Origin: Thecaphora thlaspeos
Taxonomy: Eukaryota > Basidiomycota > Ustilaginomycetes > Urocystidales > Glomosporiaceae
Length of the DNA: 64,000 nt
Assembly: GCA_900291925.1 (NCBI GenBank)
Contig: UWYS01000012.1
Location: 682,001 to 746,000, forward strand
Direction of reading: 5' to 3'
The notes under the pieces were generated by a model, which was not told the DNA's origin, made no database searches, and worked only from the letters and a program-made list of their open reading frames with translations. The position numbers were made by a program, and so were the translations under genes. Positions 44,758-57,020 of the stretch are shown here, piece after piece; the stretch's first letter is position 1; each line of letters begins with the position of its first letter.

Positions 44758-47700
44758 TTAGCACTGGTAGTGCAGATCCGTGGGGAAGATGATGCCGTCG
44801 TGCCGTACGAGCAGGATTGGGACCTGGCCGCGCGGGACGCCGTACTCGAGCGAGGGCGGAGCGGCACACACAATGGTGCCGCGCGACCGCACGTCGACGT
44901 GCTCGCTCTTCCAGTCGCCGAAATAGACGAACAGATTCGAGTTGAAGTTTTCGCCGAATAGCGTCACTGTCCCCGTCGACTGGTCCGACGGCGACGGGGC
45001 CGCTCCGCCTGCCCCCGGCCGCACCGGTGGAGGTACGACGTTGTGCAGCAGCGGGATCGGCGTGATCGGCTGCGAGGGCGCCGGCACCGTGATGAGATGA
45101 GAGATGCTGCTGTCCGCCACCGAGGCTGTCGGCTGCGACCCGCCGACGATACGCGGCGGCACATAGAACGAGTGGCGCGCGATGTCGGTCCCGACGATTG
45201 TCCAGATGTCCGAGTCAGCCACTTCGACCGACCACATCGCTCCCGGTGCCACGCTGCCGGCCGCCGACGAATCCGAAGCCGTCAGCGAGTGGGCGCACGA
45301 CGACGTGCGTCGGCCCGAGTCGTGCTCGTTCTGCGCCTGGTTCTGCATCCCCACCACCGAGAGAGACTGTCCGCGCTTGCGGTTCTTGTTGGCCGAGGCG
45401 GCACGCTCCTTTTGCATGACGACCGACGACGAGACGCGGCGCGGACGCTTGACCTTGCCGCCGTCGTTCGAGGCGGCTGCAGCATCGGCAAGGGCGGCGG
45501 CGGCCAGCGATGACGATGACGGCGGCGGCGCCGCGTTGCTCGCGACAGGCTGCGCCGTACCCCCCGGCGAGAGGAACGACCCGCGACCACCCGACATCGA
45601 GTACCGCGTCTGCGCGGCGGCGTAGGCGGCCGCCATCGAGGTGGGGCTTGTCGGGAAGGAGGACAGGTGCTTGGCCGCTTCGACCTCGGACGCGGCCAGG
45701 TTCATCGGCGTGATGGGCGTGGTGGGCGTCGATGGGACGCTAAAGTTGTTGGCGATCCATTTTCGCCCCTCGCTGGGGCGGTGCATGCCGACCGACTCGT
45801 TGAGGCAGGCGAGGAAGGGTCCGCCCTGACCCGGCGTCAGGTTCTCGCCAGAGTCGCCGGTGGGCCGCGGTACCGCTGCGGTCAGATCCTCGAGCGCCTC
45901 AAGGGCGATCTTGTGCAGCTGGGAGACGGGGTCGCCAAACGCCTCACGAGAAAAGTGCGGGCCGCCGGCTGACCTGCCGCCGAGGACGGTCGTGCCCTTT
46001 TCGACCTTGCGGATCACCATAACCGGGCTCACCACGGCCGTGTTGAGGCACTGTAGCACGATCGGCTGGTTGTAGTGGACCGTCATCTGCGAACTCGTCA
46101 GGCCGCTCGTCGGAAGTGCGTTGGGAGGCGGTGGCGGGTAGCCTTTGACCGGCGGCTGTGCAGCCGTGGCTGAGGGAGCGGTGTCGGCCCGCTTCTTCGG
46201 ATCGACGAGGTAGATGATGAAGGGGTCCCAACTCGACATCTTGGCGACGAAGCAGGAGGGATTCTCCTGGCCCTTGATCTCGCGCGGATTCATGTTGAGG
46301 AATGGCTGGTTGTCAGAGCCCTTGAACCACGAGGGTGCGCCAGAGACGCACAGGTAGCGGGTCGAGACCGTCTGCGAGCGGAGGCGGTGGAAGAGCGAGA
46401 TGACCGAGCCATGGTTGACGCAGAGCTCGGTGTTGCGCGAGCTCTGTCGCTTCTTGCTCGGCTTGCTAATCACCTTGATCGGCTTGCTGGCAAACGTCCC
46501 CAGCAGCCTGCGGTCCAGCGGCGAAGCTCCGGGGACCGAGATCGAGACGAAGGCCTCGACGTGGCGCCGCTTTTCGTCGATGTCCGAGATGTAGAGCTGC
46601 TTGCCGATGCAGCGGCCCGAGATGGCCATGTCCGAGGACGGGTTGCCGACGTCAATCAGCTTGCCACTGTTGGAAGCCCACTCGAGGGCACCGTCCTGAA
46701 TGCCGGGCTCGCCGCTGATGTTGATCGTGAGCCGCGGCGGCGAAAGGACGGTAGGCACCTGGTCCATCTCGCCTTGGGCCCCTTGGAGCTGGAAGGGCGG
46801 AGGCCTCGATGCGTCTGGGCAAACGTTCCACCAGCTGCTGCCGATCAGCAGGACCATGGGCGGCGGACAGAGGAATCTGCGGAGAAGGGAGGGTGGCAAG
46901 AGCCAAACAAGCAAGATGCGTGGAGGAAAGTTAGCAATTGCTCGCGAAGCTGACAACGACTTCGCTCGCTCGCTCCGTAGACGGCGATGCGGGATCGTGG
47001 CCTTCGAGACGCACCTCTTCTCAGCTCCGTAGCTTTTCTGCGCCACCTTGGTAGTCATGATGAGGACGTTGCGCTCGCCTAGACCGAGTCGGCTCATCGT
47101 CGTGATGTACTGCCTGATAATGTCTCTGCGGGCGGCAGACACGAGATCAAGGTCAGAGTTGAAGGGGGGGCAGAGAATCAGGAATCAGTCAGCGAGAGGC
47201 CGGGCTATCACGGTAATTCTTGCCGCTCTGAGGGAGACCCGTGATCGGGACTCACTGGATGAACGACGAGCAGTCTCCAATGTTCTGCTCGGCCGACGCT
47301 AGACCCTGCATCTGACGCAGTTGGTTGAGCTCCGTCAGCGAAATCTGCTGGTACAGGCTCGGCCGCATGTTGGGCTGAAAGGGCACCGGCTGCTGGAACG
47401 GCGACGTCTCAGTGCTGCCGCTGGTGATGGGGCCGGAGCGCGATCGATGCAGCAGCGCCTGTTGCTGCTGCTGCTGGTGCTGCTGCTGGGCGACCTCGAG
47501 GTGCGCCAGCTGCGTCTGGCTCGGTGCCGAGCGGAGCTGTGCCTCCGGCATGATCAGCTCGCGATCCATCGGCAGGCCATCTTCCTCCTCCTCCATGATC
47601 GTCGGAGTACTGTGGCCGTCGCGGTTGTCGCGATGGGCGTGCGGGCCGCCAGAGCTGATATGGGCGCCCGAGGCCAGCGCCGCCGAGAGCCGCTGCTCGT

Positions 47701-49729
47701 TGAAGCCGCCGACATCGAGGCTGTCGGACGCCAGGCTGCCGCTGGACCCGAAGCGATGGCTGCCGTCCATCGATGGCGTGAAGTACGGTATACCCGACGG
47801 CTGCTGGCCAAAGTAGGTCTGTGGCGAGTACTGCGACTGGGCGGGCGAGGCAGCGTCGGGGCTCTGGAACGGCTGCTGCGGATGCCCTGGCCCGCCGCCA
47901 ACGCCTTGCAGCGATGCCAGGTGCCGACTGGCCGCCCCCCACGTCGGGTCGAAAGTCTGCCCTAGCGAGTTCTGCACGTTCTGCGACGGGCTGGCGAGGC
48001 TCGGGACGCTGCGGCTCTGCGCAAGGGGCCCCACAGAGCTGGTGCTGCTGGGGCTGAGATTGACCTCGTTGCTCATGCTGACTGTGCGGTTCAGCGTCAT
48101 CGTCGGACGGACAATGGCATGATCACTGGAGCCGGAGCGCGGGCGACCACCGTTGTTGATGCTGTGACTGCCGCCATTGTCGCCCGGAGCGGCGGCCTCG
48201 GTGGCGCCCAGCGAAGAGGTGAAGCTGGCAACCGACTTGAGGCCTTGGCTTCCTGGTCGGCTGCTGGGCCGCGATGAAAACGCTCCGGAAAGCGTCGAGC
48301 TCGGGCTAAACTGCCCAGTCAGCTGAGCGTGGAGCGGCGAGCCCGGCGACGGCGGAATCTCGAGTCGCATCATGGCGGGTCGATGCTGCATCATCGCCAT
48401 CGGATCGCCTTCGACCTTGACGTCTATGCCATCGCTGCCAGAGGCCATTCTGCTGCCGCCGCCGCCTTCGCCCCTCGCAAATTGCGGGTGACCGGTGTAG
48501 GCGAAGCCGCCACCGCTCCCGCCGTAACTCCCGGAATTCGAGGTGCCGGCGTCCGAGCCGAAGGCGGACATCAGATCGCTCGGCCCGGCATGGTCGCCCA
48601 GCTGTTGCTGCTGCTGCTGATGCTGTTGATCCATTTGCGGCGCGTGCTCACGCAGCGACGGCGGTAGCTGCGGTATCGAGACAAATCTGGCGTTCTGCGG
48701 CGTCAGCATGCTACCCTGGCTCAGCGCCGAGTCCGGCATGTCGGCGTAACTCGCGACACCAGAGCCTAAGCCGCCGTAGCCAGAACCATTACTTTTGTCG
48801 CTCGGATGACCTGCGGACGTCAAGTTGAAGGCGCTCTGCGACTTGTCGAGGTTCAGCGCCGACGGCTTGTTGGGCCGCTGAAGGATGCTGGCCTGACCGT
48901 TGTCGGAACCGGTGCCATGCGCCTGCCCGTTCCACGGTCCGCCACCGTTGTCCGGGGGCATCATGGCCTGCTGTCCTTGGTCGCCATAAAAGATCGACCC
49001 GACCGGGTGGCCGTGCTGCTGCTGCTGAAGTGAGGCATGGGTGCGCTGCAAGACCAAGTCGTCGATACTGCCGCTGGACGCGCTGTTCGGGTAGACAAGG
49101 TTGTCAGACTGTATGCGGGCCATGTCGGTGGTGTAGGAGCGAGAGGCGGTGGAGCTGCTGTTGCCGGATTGCGTCTGCCGTCCCGACTCGCCCTCGGCGG
49201 CCTCGTCGTTGTCAAGCTTAGGCTGCGAGAAGGCAGCAAACGCAGAGTGGTCCTCGATCGGCTGGCCGTCGTCCGACATGCCCATCAGCGCTGTATCCTG
49301 GCTGTAGCCATACGGCGCCTGCTGCTGTTGCTGATGGTCGTCGGGCACGGTGCCGCCCTGGGATGGCGCGCGGCCGCCTTCGTGTGGATGGTGCTGCTGG
49401 AAGACATAAGGAGGAAGCGGCAGCATGCCAGTATCCTGAGCGCCGAAGCTTGGGTCCGTGCTCGGATCCAGTCCCCCGAATGCGCCGCTCAGTGTATTGT
49501 TCGAGCCCGAGCCCATATGTGCGGATCCAGAGGATCCCTGCTGCTCAGCTTCCGAGCCGGGCGGGAAGCCTGTGTACTGGAATGGCGGCTGCTGCTGCTG
49601 CTGCTGCTGATGCCGATCCAGATGCTGCTGCTGGTCGTAGGCGGAACTGAAGCCAGTGTTGGGATCGCCGTGACCCCATGATGCGGATGAGGATGAGGCA
49701 GCGGCGCTCTGCCACTGTGCCTGGTACAT
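44758..49729 (-). CDS. CSL (RBP-J/Su(H)/Lag-1 type) transcription factor, 1,567 aa
   Basis: A DNA-binding factor of the CSL family; fungal members (Cbf11/Cbf12 in fission yeast) act without Notch and control cell-cycle and adhesion genes. Exons: 49729..47256, 47125..47015 and 46876..44758; donors GTGAGT and GTGCGT, acceptors CAG. The first about 820 residues are a Gln/Ser/Gly-rich disordered tail. The Rel-like N-terminal domain spans exons 2-3: ERNVLIMTTKVAQKSYGAEK then RFLCPPPMVLLIGSSWW. The beta-trefoil has LFHRLRSQTVSTRYLCVSGA near 1010-1045, the DNA-contacting loop. The C-terminal IPT/TIG fold includes TVTLFGENFNSNLFVYFGDW near 1497. Insertions rich in Ser/Pro/Ala separate these cores. 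ATG 49729 is the first in-frame ATG; the frame is open 5' of it, so a further upstream exon is possible. The long tail recalls the Cbf12-like class. Confidence 0.93.
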
Positions 49730-51473
49730 CTCGTTGGGAACGGCGGCCGGAGCCTTGGCCACCGGGCACGACTGCTGCCTCTAGCTACTGGAGGTTGCAG
49801 CGGGCTTCCGACGGAATCGAGTAGACGGCAGTGGGCGGAACGCCTACGCGCCTGCACCACGAGACGAGCTTGCTGGGCTTTAGAGGGATGCGAGGCGGCC
49901 TGACGAGCTGCAGTAACGACGCGGGTCCAGCAAGAAAAGAGCGGAGACCCACTCTTCTAAGCGATCGGGTCCGAAGGAACCCTGGGACGTCTGGCCTCGC
50001 GAGCGTTCGTTGAGAGTAGAGTAGTACGGGCCGGCGGCCTTTTACGGAGCGTGGTGCGTTAGCGAGGATCGACAGGGGCTTGAAGAGATCCAGGCTTCCG
50101 TGATGGGCGTTGCCAGGCTGCTCTTCATTTGCCATCGACCGGCGGATAGCAAAATAGATACATCCGAAATCCCGCGTCAGTACGGCTGTCCTTTCGAGAG
50201 GGATCGACGGAACGAGCGATCACGCTGCGTAGTTTGATCCCTCATTCTCGGAGGCATACGGCGCAGCCCCAACTCCTTGTAGCCAGTTGCGGCCCGATTC
50301 AGATGCGGTGCTGACTGCATATACTCACGTCCAGCGTTTCTGGCGTGACCATGCGAGCGTCAAGCTGGGTATCTAGTCGGCAGGCTCGGTCGCCTCCGCT
50401 TCGCATGGGCAGCCTAACGGTTTCGAGAAGAGGCAGAGGCGATGTTCCGAATGCAGATTGAGAAGAAAGCGTGGGACAGGCGACTGCCTATCTGCTTGCA
50501 AATGAGCCAAGACGTGGCGGAGGAGACGCGTCGGCAGAGGGGCTGGAGAGGTAGCGAGCGCGTGTGGTCGCGTTGGAACTCTTTCGTGCAGGGATATGAG
50601 CGAGACGTTGAAGAGAAGGCGATGGCGTGTATTTGGAATTGAGCGCGCGAGATGTTTCCGTGAATGGACGGGGCGTGAGGTGGTGGCCGTGGATGCGATG
50701 GCGATCGAGAGGTGGGTAGACTGGGTCGGTTGGCCGGTGATCTAGCACGGCCGGAGCATGTCCGAGGTCCGGCGGCGGGTGGATCTTCAGAAACCTACGC
50801 ACGGACGGCGAGCGGTGCTCCAACTCTCCTTCGAGGCGTAGCCCTATAGGGGTGGGGGAGATTGTAGTGGATGATGGGTGATAGAAGGCGGGGATGCGCA
50901 GAGCGGCCAGGCGTGGCGACCGGTAGAAGTCGACGTCGACACGCGGCGGCAGCAGCGATCGTGGAAAGGGCGCAGACAACGTATCGAGCCGAGGTGGACG
51001 GTTCGTGTACAGGTCTATCCAGACGAGCTCGATGCTGCGTATAGGACGACGAGGGGAGTGGAGAAGTCGAGGTGAGAAAGGAGCGGGTTGCAAGCAGAGC
51101 CGAAAGCGATGGACGATGTGCGGAGTGAGGGAAAGAGCCGGCGAGTCACTGCGACTGACGGCGTGTCGGGTGACGAGAACGACCTGAGTGCAGTGGGAGA
51201 GACGGAAGGAGAGCAGATGCGCGTCCAGACGAACACAAGGCTGGTCACGATGGGGAGAAGGGCGTCGCTGCTGGAGGGGAGACGGAAGAGAGGGGAGCAC
51301 GCCAGATGATGGATCAGTGGAGAGGCAGCGAGCGGGCAAGCCAGCGACGGCGGCCGAGGCGAGGTCAGAGGCAAGCTAAGGGCCTCTCCTCTCCAGCCAG
51401 CAATGCAACTTGGCCCGCAAGCGCTCGAGTGCTGGCGGGAAGCAAGGCAGCCCTGACTACTCTGCTGATGCAA

Positions 51474-51510
51474 GCGTTTGAGCGTTTGAGCGTTTGAGCG
51501 TTTGAGCGCT
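51474..51510. repeat. GCGTTTGA octamer tandem repeat
   Basis: About four and a half copies of the 8-mer GCGTTTGA in the region upstream of the CSL gene, the last copies slightly degenerate. Confidence 0.85.
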
Positions 51511-51673
51511 TGGGCGCGTGCATTTCCGACAGCCGGGCCAGGCGTGTGTCGGTGGGAAGCAGCAGCGCCAGCGCCAGCGTCGGTGCGCGACCCAGCCCCG
51601 CCCTCCTGCCTTTTTGGCCTGATGAGAAGCCAGCAAAAAAAAAAACAGGGCGGCCAAACTAGTATATATGTAT

Positions 51674-51753
51674 AATCCAATCCAATCCAATCCAATCCAA
51701 TCCAATCCAGTCGAATCGAATCGAATCGAATCGAATCCAATCCAATCCAATCC
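51674..51753. repeat. Compound pentanucleotide array, AATCC/AATCG, 16 units
   Basis: Sixteen perfect 5-bp steps: seven AATCC, one AGTCG, four AATCG, then four AATCC. The block structure suggests one AATCC array in which a C-to-G variant spread over neighbouring units. It lies next to a TATATATGTATA stretch. Confidence 0.95.
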
Positions 51754-52467
51754 TGAACATCGCCGACAGAACCCACGTCTAGAGAGGACGTTCCAGGCTC
51801 AGAGGCATCGCATATAATCACCAAGTCTGATAGAAGGGCGCCCCTTCATCCTCCACCTCCTTCTTGCCGCTGCCTCCAACGCCGCCCTCGCTTTGCCTCC
51901 GCGCTTGCGCCTACCTCGTGGTGGTAAGGAGGGCCGGCCATGTTCTTCTGTTGACCATCATGGCCCACCGTGACCCCATCGCCATTCAGACAAAGCCAGC
52001 ATCTGCCGCCCGGTGGCGGTCCAGGCATCCACGGCGGCAAATAATGATCATGCTTGAAGTTCGTCGTCATCTTGTATGCGCACGAAGCACGGCTACAGGC
52101 ATGAATCATGATGTAGCTTCAGCGCCGCCATCATCGAGCGTTGCTGACAGTGTACAGACATCGACGATGGGCTCATACAGTAGCTACTATACTGCCGTAC
52201 GTGCCTGCCACCCTCTTGCCGACCGCATACGAGCATCTCCCCAACCCATGGCAACCTTGGATCCCAAAGCACCGAAGGACCGAAGGCGCCTCAATTAGCT
52301 GCCCATCTCGCACTGATGTCGACGCTGCGGCATACCAACACAGGTCCTCACTTTTGCACACTGTCGACTCCAGCAACGCTCCAACAGGCTAGAGGTAGGA
52401 CTTCTTGGCTGTGGCCATGTCAACCCCAAGTGGATGCTCGCAATCCGGTGAAAAAAGGTTCTGACTT

Positions 52468-52480
52468 TATATATTATAAT
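52468..52480 (+). promoter_or_regulatory. TATA-like element upstream of 5S rRNA
   Basis: TATATATTATAAT ends about 16 bases before the 5S gene start. Upstream TATA-like elements at about -25 to -30 help Pol III on 5S genes in several fungi; that function here is inference. Confidence 0.5.
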
Positions 52481-52495
52481 GTCACCAGTACTTAT

Positions 52496-52613
52496 ATCTG
52501 CGGCCATAGAACCTTGAAAGCACCACATCCCGTTCGATCTGCGAAGTTAAGTAAGGTATCGCTCAGTTAGTACTGCGGTGGGGGACCACTCAGGAATTCT
52601 GAGTGCTGCAGTT
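52496..52613 (+). rRNA. 5S ribosomal RNA
   Basis: A 118-base 5S rRNA gene recognised by its conserved cores: GAAAGCACCACATCCCGTTC, GATCTGCGAAGTTAAG, CAGTTAGTACTGCGGTGGGG and GACCACTCAGGAATT. The ends pair as helix I: ATCTGCGGC at the 5' end with GCTGCAGTT at the 3' end, allowing a G-U and one U-U pair. The internal A and C boxes of a type-1 Pol III promoter are in place. A short T-run (52626-52629) downstream can serve as terminator. It differs at several helix positions from the basidiomycete sequence I know, mostly in ways that keep pairing (TCGCTCAG with CTGAGTG). It stands alone, far from any rDNA repeat. It may be one of several dispersed copies. Confidence 0.9.
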
Positions 52614-53737
52614 CTTCAGAATCCATTTTGTTTGCTTGTTTGTTCTACGTGTTCTGCCCAACGCTCCCTTTCCCTGAGAGCAGCATTAAATTCAAGATTC
52701 GATCTCAAGATTTGTCGGTGTGGGCGACAGGCAGTTGTTCGCTCACTGATGCCATCGCGATCTCAAGGTGTCTTTGGCATGTGTCCCTCTGATGCCTGTA
52801 ATTTCGTCGCCCTTTCTTTCCGTCCATTTTGCGCACAGGCTGCTCTCGGTCAAAAGCCGCTTCTTTGCCATCAACCGCAGCCGGTTCATTTTTGGGGATA
52901 CAGCGTTTTACATACCGCCGACGGCGTAGTACTGTCGCGCAAGCTACGAGCTCGCGCACATGTTCACGCGGTACAGGACCGAGCACCGGCGTCCAAAGTC
53001 GTCCACGTCAAGACGTACGTGCTCAGGACAGCTACTCATGCAGCCAACGTACCCCAAGGGTGTCCATCGAGGCCTTCTACTTTAGCTCCATCCCCCGCGC
53101 TTGGAGCGGGACGACGCCGTGGATCCTCTGCCTCGGCATGTCCGGACCTGGGAGCGGCGGCAGTCTCGCCAGCCAATACGCCGCAAGCACTCAGTCGTCC
53201 ACTGTACGGCATAAGCCTGACAGACTCGCCACAAAAGAGCCGAGTATTTGGGTGGTTCGTTGTAGGCGAGAACGGCCAACGCTTTGCCGGACTGCGATCC
53301 TCCGAGCACCATCACGGCCGTCAGAAGCGAGAGAGTCGGGAGAGCGGCAAGAGTAATCTCTTGCCACGGCAGGCGAGTCAGTAACGTCGGTGGCGGCGAT
53401 GCTCTCGGAGGTCCTCGATTTCCCGCGACCTTCCTGGTGGGTCTGTCGCCGACGAGACGGACGGGCAAACCATTCGGTACTACTCTGTACCTACTTATCT
53501 ATTCGCCGAGGTAAGTAGGCACCGAGATGCTGCTTCCCGTTGCTCTCTCTTTCGGCGAGGTCGGACCGAGTCCCAACGTACCCCATACTATTCTGCGGCA
53601 GAAAGCACAGCCGCTCGGGGGATTTACGCCGCTCGCCGTTGAACATCGCCGGATCAGCTCTACCCGGACGGTGCCTCGCGCGGAGACGTTGTTTGTCCGT
53701 GGCGATATCGGAGACTAGGGCGGCCAACTGTCTACGG

Positions 53738-53778
53738 CGAAAGGCGTCCGCGAAAGGCGTCCGCGAAAAGCGTCCGTC
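53738..53778. repeat. CGAAAGGCGTCCG tandem repeat, three copies
   Basis: Three near-perfect copies of a 12-13-bp unit (GCGAAAGGCGTCC) in the gene-poor island; the third copy has one substitution. Confidence 0.85.
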
Positions 53779-56700
53779 AGGGCGGGGAGGGCAGCTCATT
53801 CATTCATCCCTCTTCCACCCTTCCTTCCGCCTCTCCTCCCCCATCTACATCTCATCTATATGCCGAGAGCGCAAAACATTCACCCGGCCTTGACCGTCCG
53901 CAGCGAGCCGAGTTCGTCCGTTTGGACCGACGGTACTCCTCTCCCCTCATCTGCCTTTGTATCTCATCATATGACCGACGATAGCTAGAGCGACGCCCTT
54001 TCCGAGGCGGCAAAGCGGTCAAGACTCGTCCAGACTACAGTAGGGTACCGTGCCACCCTTAGCAACGGACGCGCGCATTAAAGTGGTGTGGCAGCTCACT
54101 ACCCGCGGACCCGCGACGAGCGATACACACCTCGCTCCCATCTCGCCCTACAAACTCGACAACTGCAGCTGAGTAGTACGTTGGGTGTAGTCGCGTAGCC
54201 GGGCAGGTACCTTGCCATCCCGGAGGCGATTCCTCCCAAGGTTGATATGGGTCGACGGCGTTCCCTCCGATGCACAGCTCGACGGACGAAAGGGAACAAA
54301 CAGCTCGTGACTAAACGTCGTCCTTTTTGCGGGGCGGGTCAGCTGGATCTGGTGGACCGGAACTCTCATCCCGCGCGCAAGCCTGACAAGGGAGCGGGAT
54401 GAAAGGGGGCGGCTTTGCGATGGGAACCACAGAGATCCGACGCCAAGATGTGTGCACTCTAACGGTACAGTCAACTGTATGTACCACACCCCTCCGCGCT
54501 GCGCACGAGCGGCTACTGCAGGAGATAGAGCTCGCACATGTTTGACCCGCTTGGAGTGAAAGACAGGCTCGGGATGCGTTGCTTCGAAGCTGATAGGTAC
54601 TTACTTAGCAGAGCATCTCGGAGAGACAGCAGCGCCCAGCGCGGGAAAAGACGCGGGAGCGGTGCAGGTGTCGGCGAGAGCATCGTTGCTTCAGCGCTTT
54701 GCTCGTCGCTACGGTCCATGGCATGTGACGCTTGCGGCCGTCAGAAGCCGCGCTGCTCAAGTAGACGGCAAGGCTTGTGAGAGTCACTCTCTCTGAGCGA
54801 CCCCCTTCACCAGGGAGTCATGGTGTGCCGTTGCAGCATAGCACAAATCAATTGGCACAAGCATGTACTCAGAAAGCTTTGGCGACGTGAGGACACGAGC
54901 AACCCCTTTGTCATGATGCGCCACCGCCACGACTTTCGACATCCCTACGCCTCCTTAGGCTTTTCATACCGAGGACTGCCTGCTACAGCATGCACACAGG
55001 CAGCCGCTTCCCGTATGAGAAGCTGCCGATGATGCGGAACCTTTCGGTACCTATCTGCAGTACCTACATAGCCAGCTCATGCCTCGTCATGGTCACCACG
55101 TACGCCCAGGGGCCACCCCTCACCCGCAGGTACGATAGCTTAGTCGTAAGTGCGACGCGAGAAGGAGCCAGTCGTCGTCAGCCCAAGCACGGCAGCCGAC
55201 CGAGCCAAACGGTCGGCGGGGAGCCACACGACGCACGTCTCGCTACGGCGGCATCTCTCGGTCGACGCTGACGCTTTTCGAGCGTGTCGCATCCCCACTT
55301 CGGGTCCCCTTCTCGCATAGAACGAGGCGGGGCTGAGGAGGTTGGCCGGGTGTCTCCTCGTATTGCGTGGGTCTAGGCCGCGAGAGCCGCGGATCGCTTG
55401 CTTGCTTGGTTGCCGTCGGATATGCCATGAAAGGTCAGGAATAAAAGGGAAGAGCTCGTCGTCGAATGCTCGGCACTGCCGTCTAAGGTAGCATAAGTTA
55501 CTGCTGTACCGGGTCTGGATCCCGCAACAAGCAATCCTGCGTTGCGTGGCACCGCGGCGTGGGCGTCTGGGCGCCAGCGAGCACCCAGCCTGCCTGCCAC
55601 TTAGCTAGTCAGCCTCGCGCCGTATCCCCTCCTTTGCTTCCTCCTTCTCCTTCCTCTCTCGCCGCTCGACCGCTCGCTTCTTTTCCCACCCCGTACTCCC
55701 TCCCTTGCCGCTCTCGGTGCGGCTCCTCGGGCTCTGAGGCCTTCTCTGCCTCTGCCGCAATATCATGCTATGTCTTCTCCTTGCAGGTGGTCGGTCGGAG
55801 CCGGGATGCTGACTAAGTGCGTGCCTGATGGCTTGGCTCAGGTGCTTTTCCAATGGCACAGTCGGCACGTCCGGAGCAAGGCAGAGTGTCCTGCTGACTC
55901 GTAGGTCTCAAGGTGAGCTCAGGTAACTTACTGTAGTCTATCATTCCTGACCTTTGTGTCCCTGTATGCAACTTTGCTTGTTCAATGGGTACGGCAAAGT
56001 CGATCGAGTCGCTCGCAAGCCACAGGCAGCCGGGACCAACGTGTCGTTCGGCGTACGTCGCGCCGAGTCAGGCTTCTGGTGGGGTCGAAACAGTGCGAGT
56101 TCAGCCGCCAAGTGCTGCGGTCGAGCTGCGGCCGCCCCACTTCCGGAACGGCCCGAAACCCTGCCGAAGGGATGAGTGATGGGAAGGCCCGCCCCGACGC
56201 CAACCAGCGAGCACGTCGGAGGTGAGGAGGGACACGGTCCTAAGCAGTCACCTGTACCGCCCAGCCACTAACCGTTCCCGGCTCATACACGGTGATGCTG
56301 TGCGTACTGGACTGTACATGCCATCACGAGTCCTACCTGATGATAGCCCAGCCTCGGCTAGCCTATATATGTACCGCAGGCCATCTTAAGCTAAGAATGT
56401 GATGCTACTCTGTAACAAGCGCAGCCACTTGCGACCTATAGCAGACGGTCCAGGCCGTGAAAGCCACTACAAGCGGTACTTACGTACAAAAGAAGCTGCG
56501 AGGAGGTCTCCAATGGCTGTACTGTAGTGATCTGGCCTGGCCCGCTCTCGCGTCCATGCGATGATCCGTTGAAACCAGTCAGGCAGGTCTAATTACTATA
56601 TTAGTTTTGTGGTGCCCCGCCCCTTCCCCCCCTTTTGATGCTCTCGTGGTCGCTGTTCTCCGAATCGAGTCTGGTAATCGGGCTTTAAAAACAGGCGGGG

Positions 56701-57000
56701 GCGCAGAGGCCACCAGAGCATCATGGCAAAATCTCACTCACGACGACACAGCGTGGTTGGCAAGGTACGTGTGACGTTCTCCTCGCTCGTCTCTCGTGCC
56801 TCTGCTGCTTACTTGTCAGCTGTCTAGGGGGAATTTCGTTGCGACGGCGGACGACGAGGTGGTACAGCAAGTACAGGTAGAGGAGGGAGTCTCTCGTGGC
56901 TCAGACACGGGAAGAGCGTGCTGCTGTTCGACCTTGTCTGTCGCAGCGACGAAAGCCGAATTGGATGAAAGCGCACTACGTACCAGATGAGTAGTTACAT

Positions 57001-57020
57001 ACGTACGTACGTACGTACGT
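57001..57020. repeat. (ACGT)5 palindromic microsatellite
   Basis: Five ACGT units, self-complementary, flanked by TTACAT. Further ACGTACG and TACAGTACG motifs follow within 160 bases. Confidence 0.95.

Larger units (their letters stand above)
49730..52495. other. Gene-poor stretch upstream of the CSL gene
   Basis: 2.8 kb with no convincing gene. A minus-strand frame (50135..49785, starting MANEEQPGNAHHG) could be a leader ORF of the CSL gene. A second minus frame (51339..50488) is Pro/Ser/Arg-rich and lacks motifs. Tandem repeats at 51474-51510 and 51674-51753 are listed separately. Confidence 0.5.

Noticed and set aside
50488..51339. 283-codon minus-strand frame upstream of the CSL gene
   Set aside because: Pro/Ser/Arg/His composition, no motif, no splice or start context that convinces me.
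52578..53384. 268-codon plus-strand frame
   Set aside because: It starts inside the 5S rRNA gene and has no motif.
53082..53468. Minus-strand frame with hydrophobic patch (ITLAALPTLSLLTAVMVLGG)
   Set aside because: The patch is protein-like, but flanks are irregular and the frame begins at a non-ATG codon; no gene model could be built.
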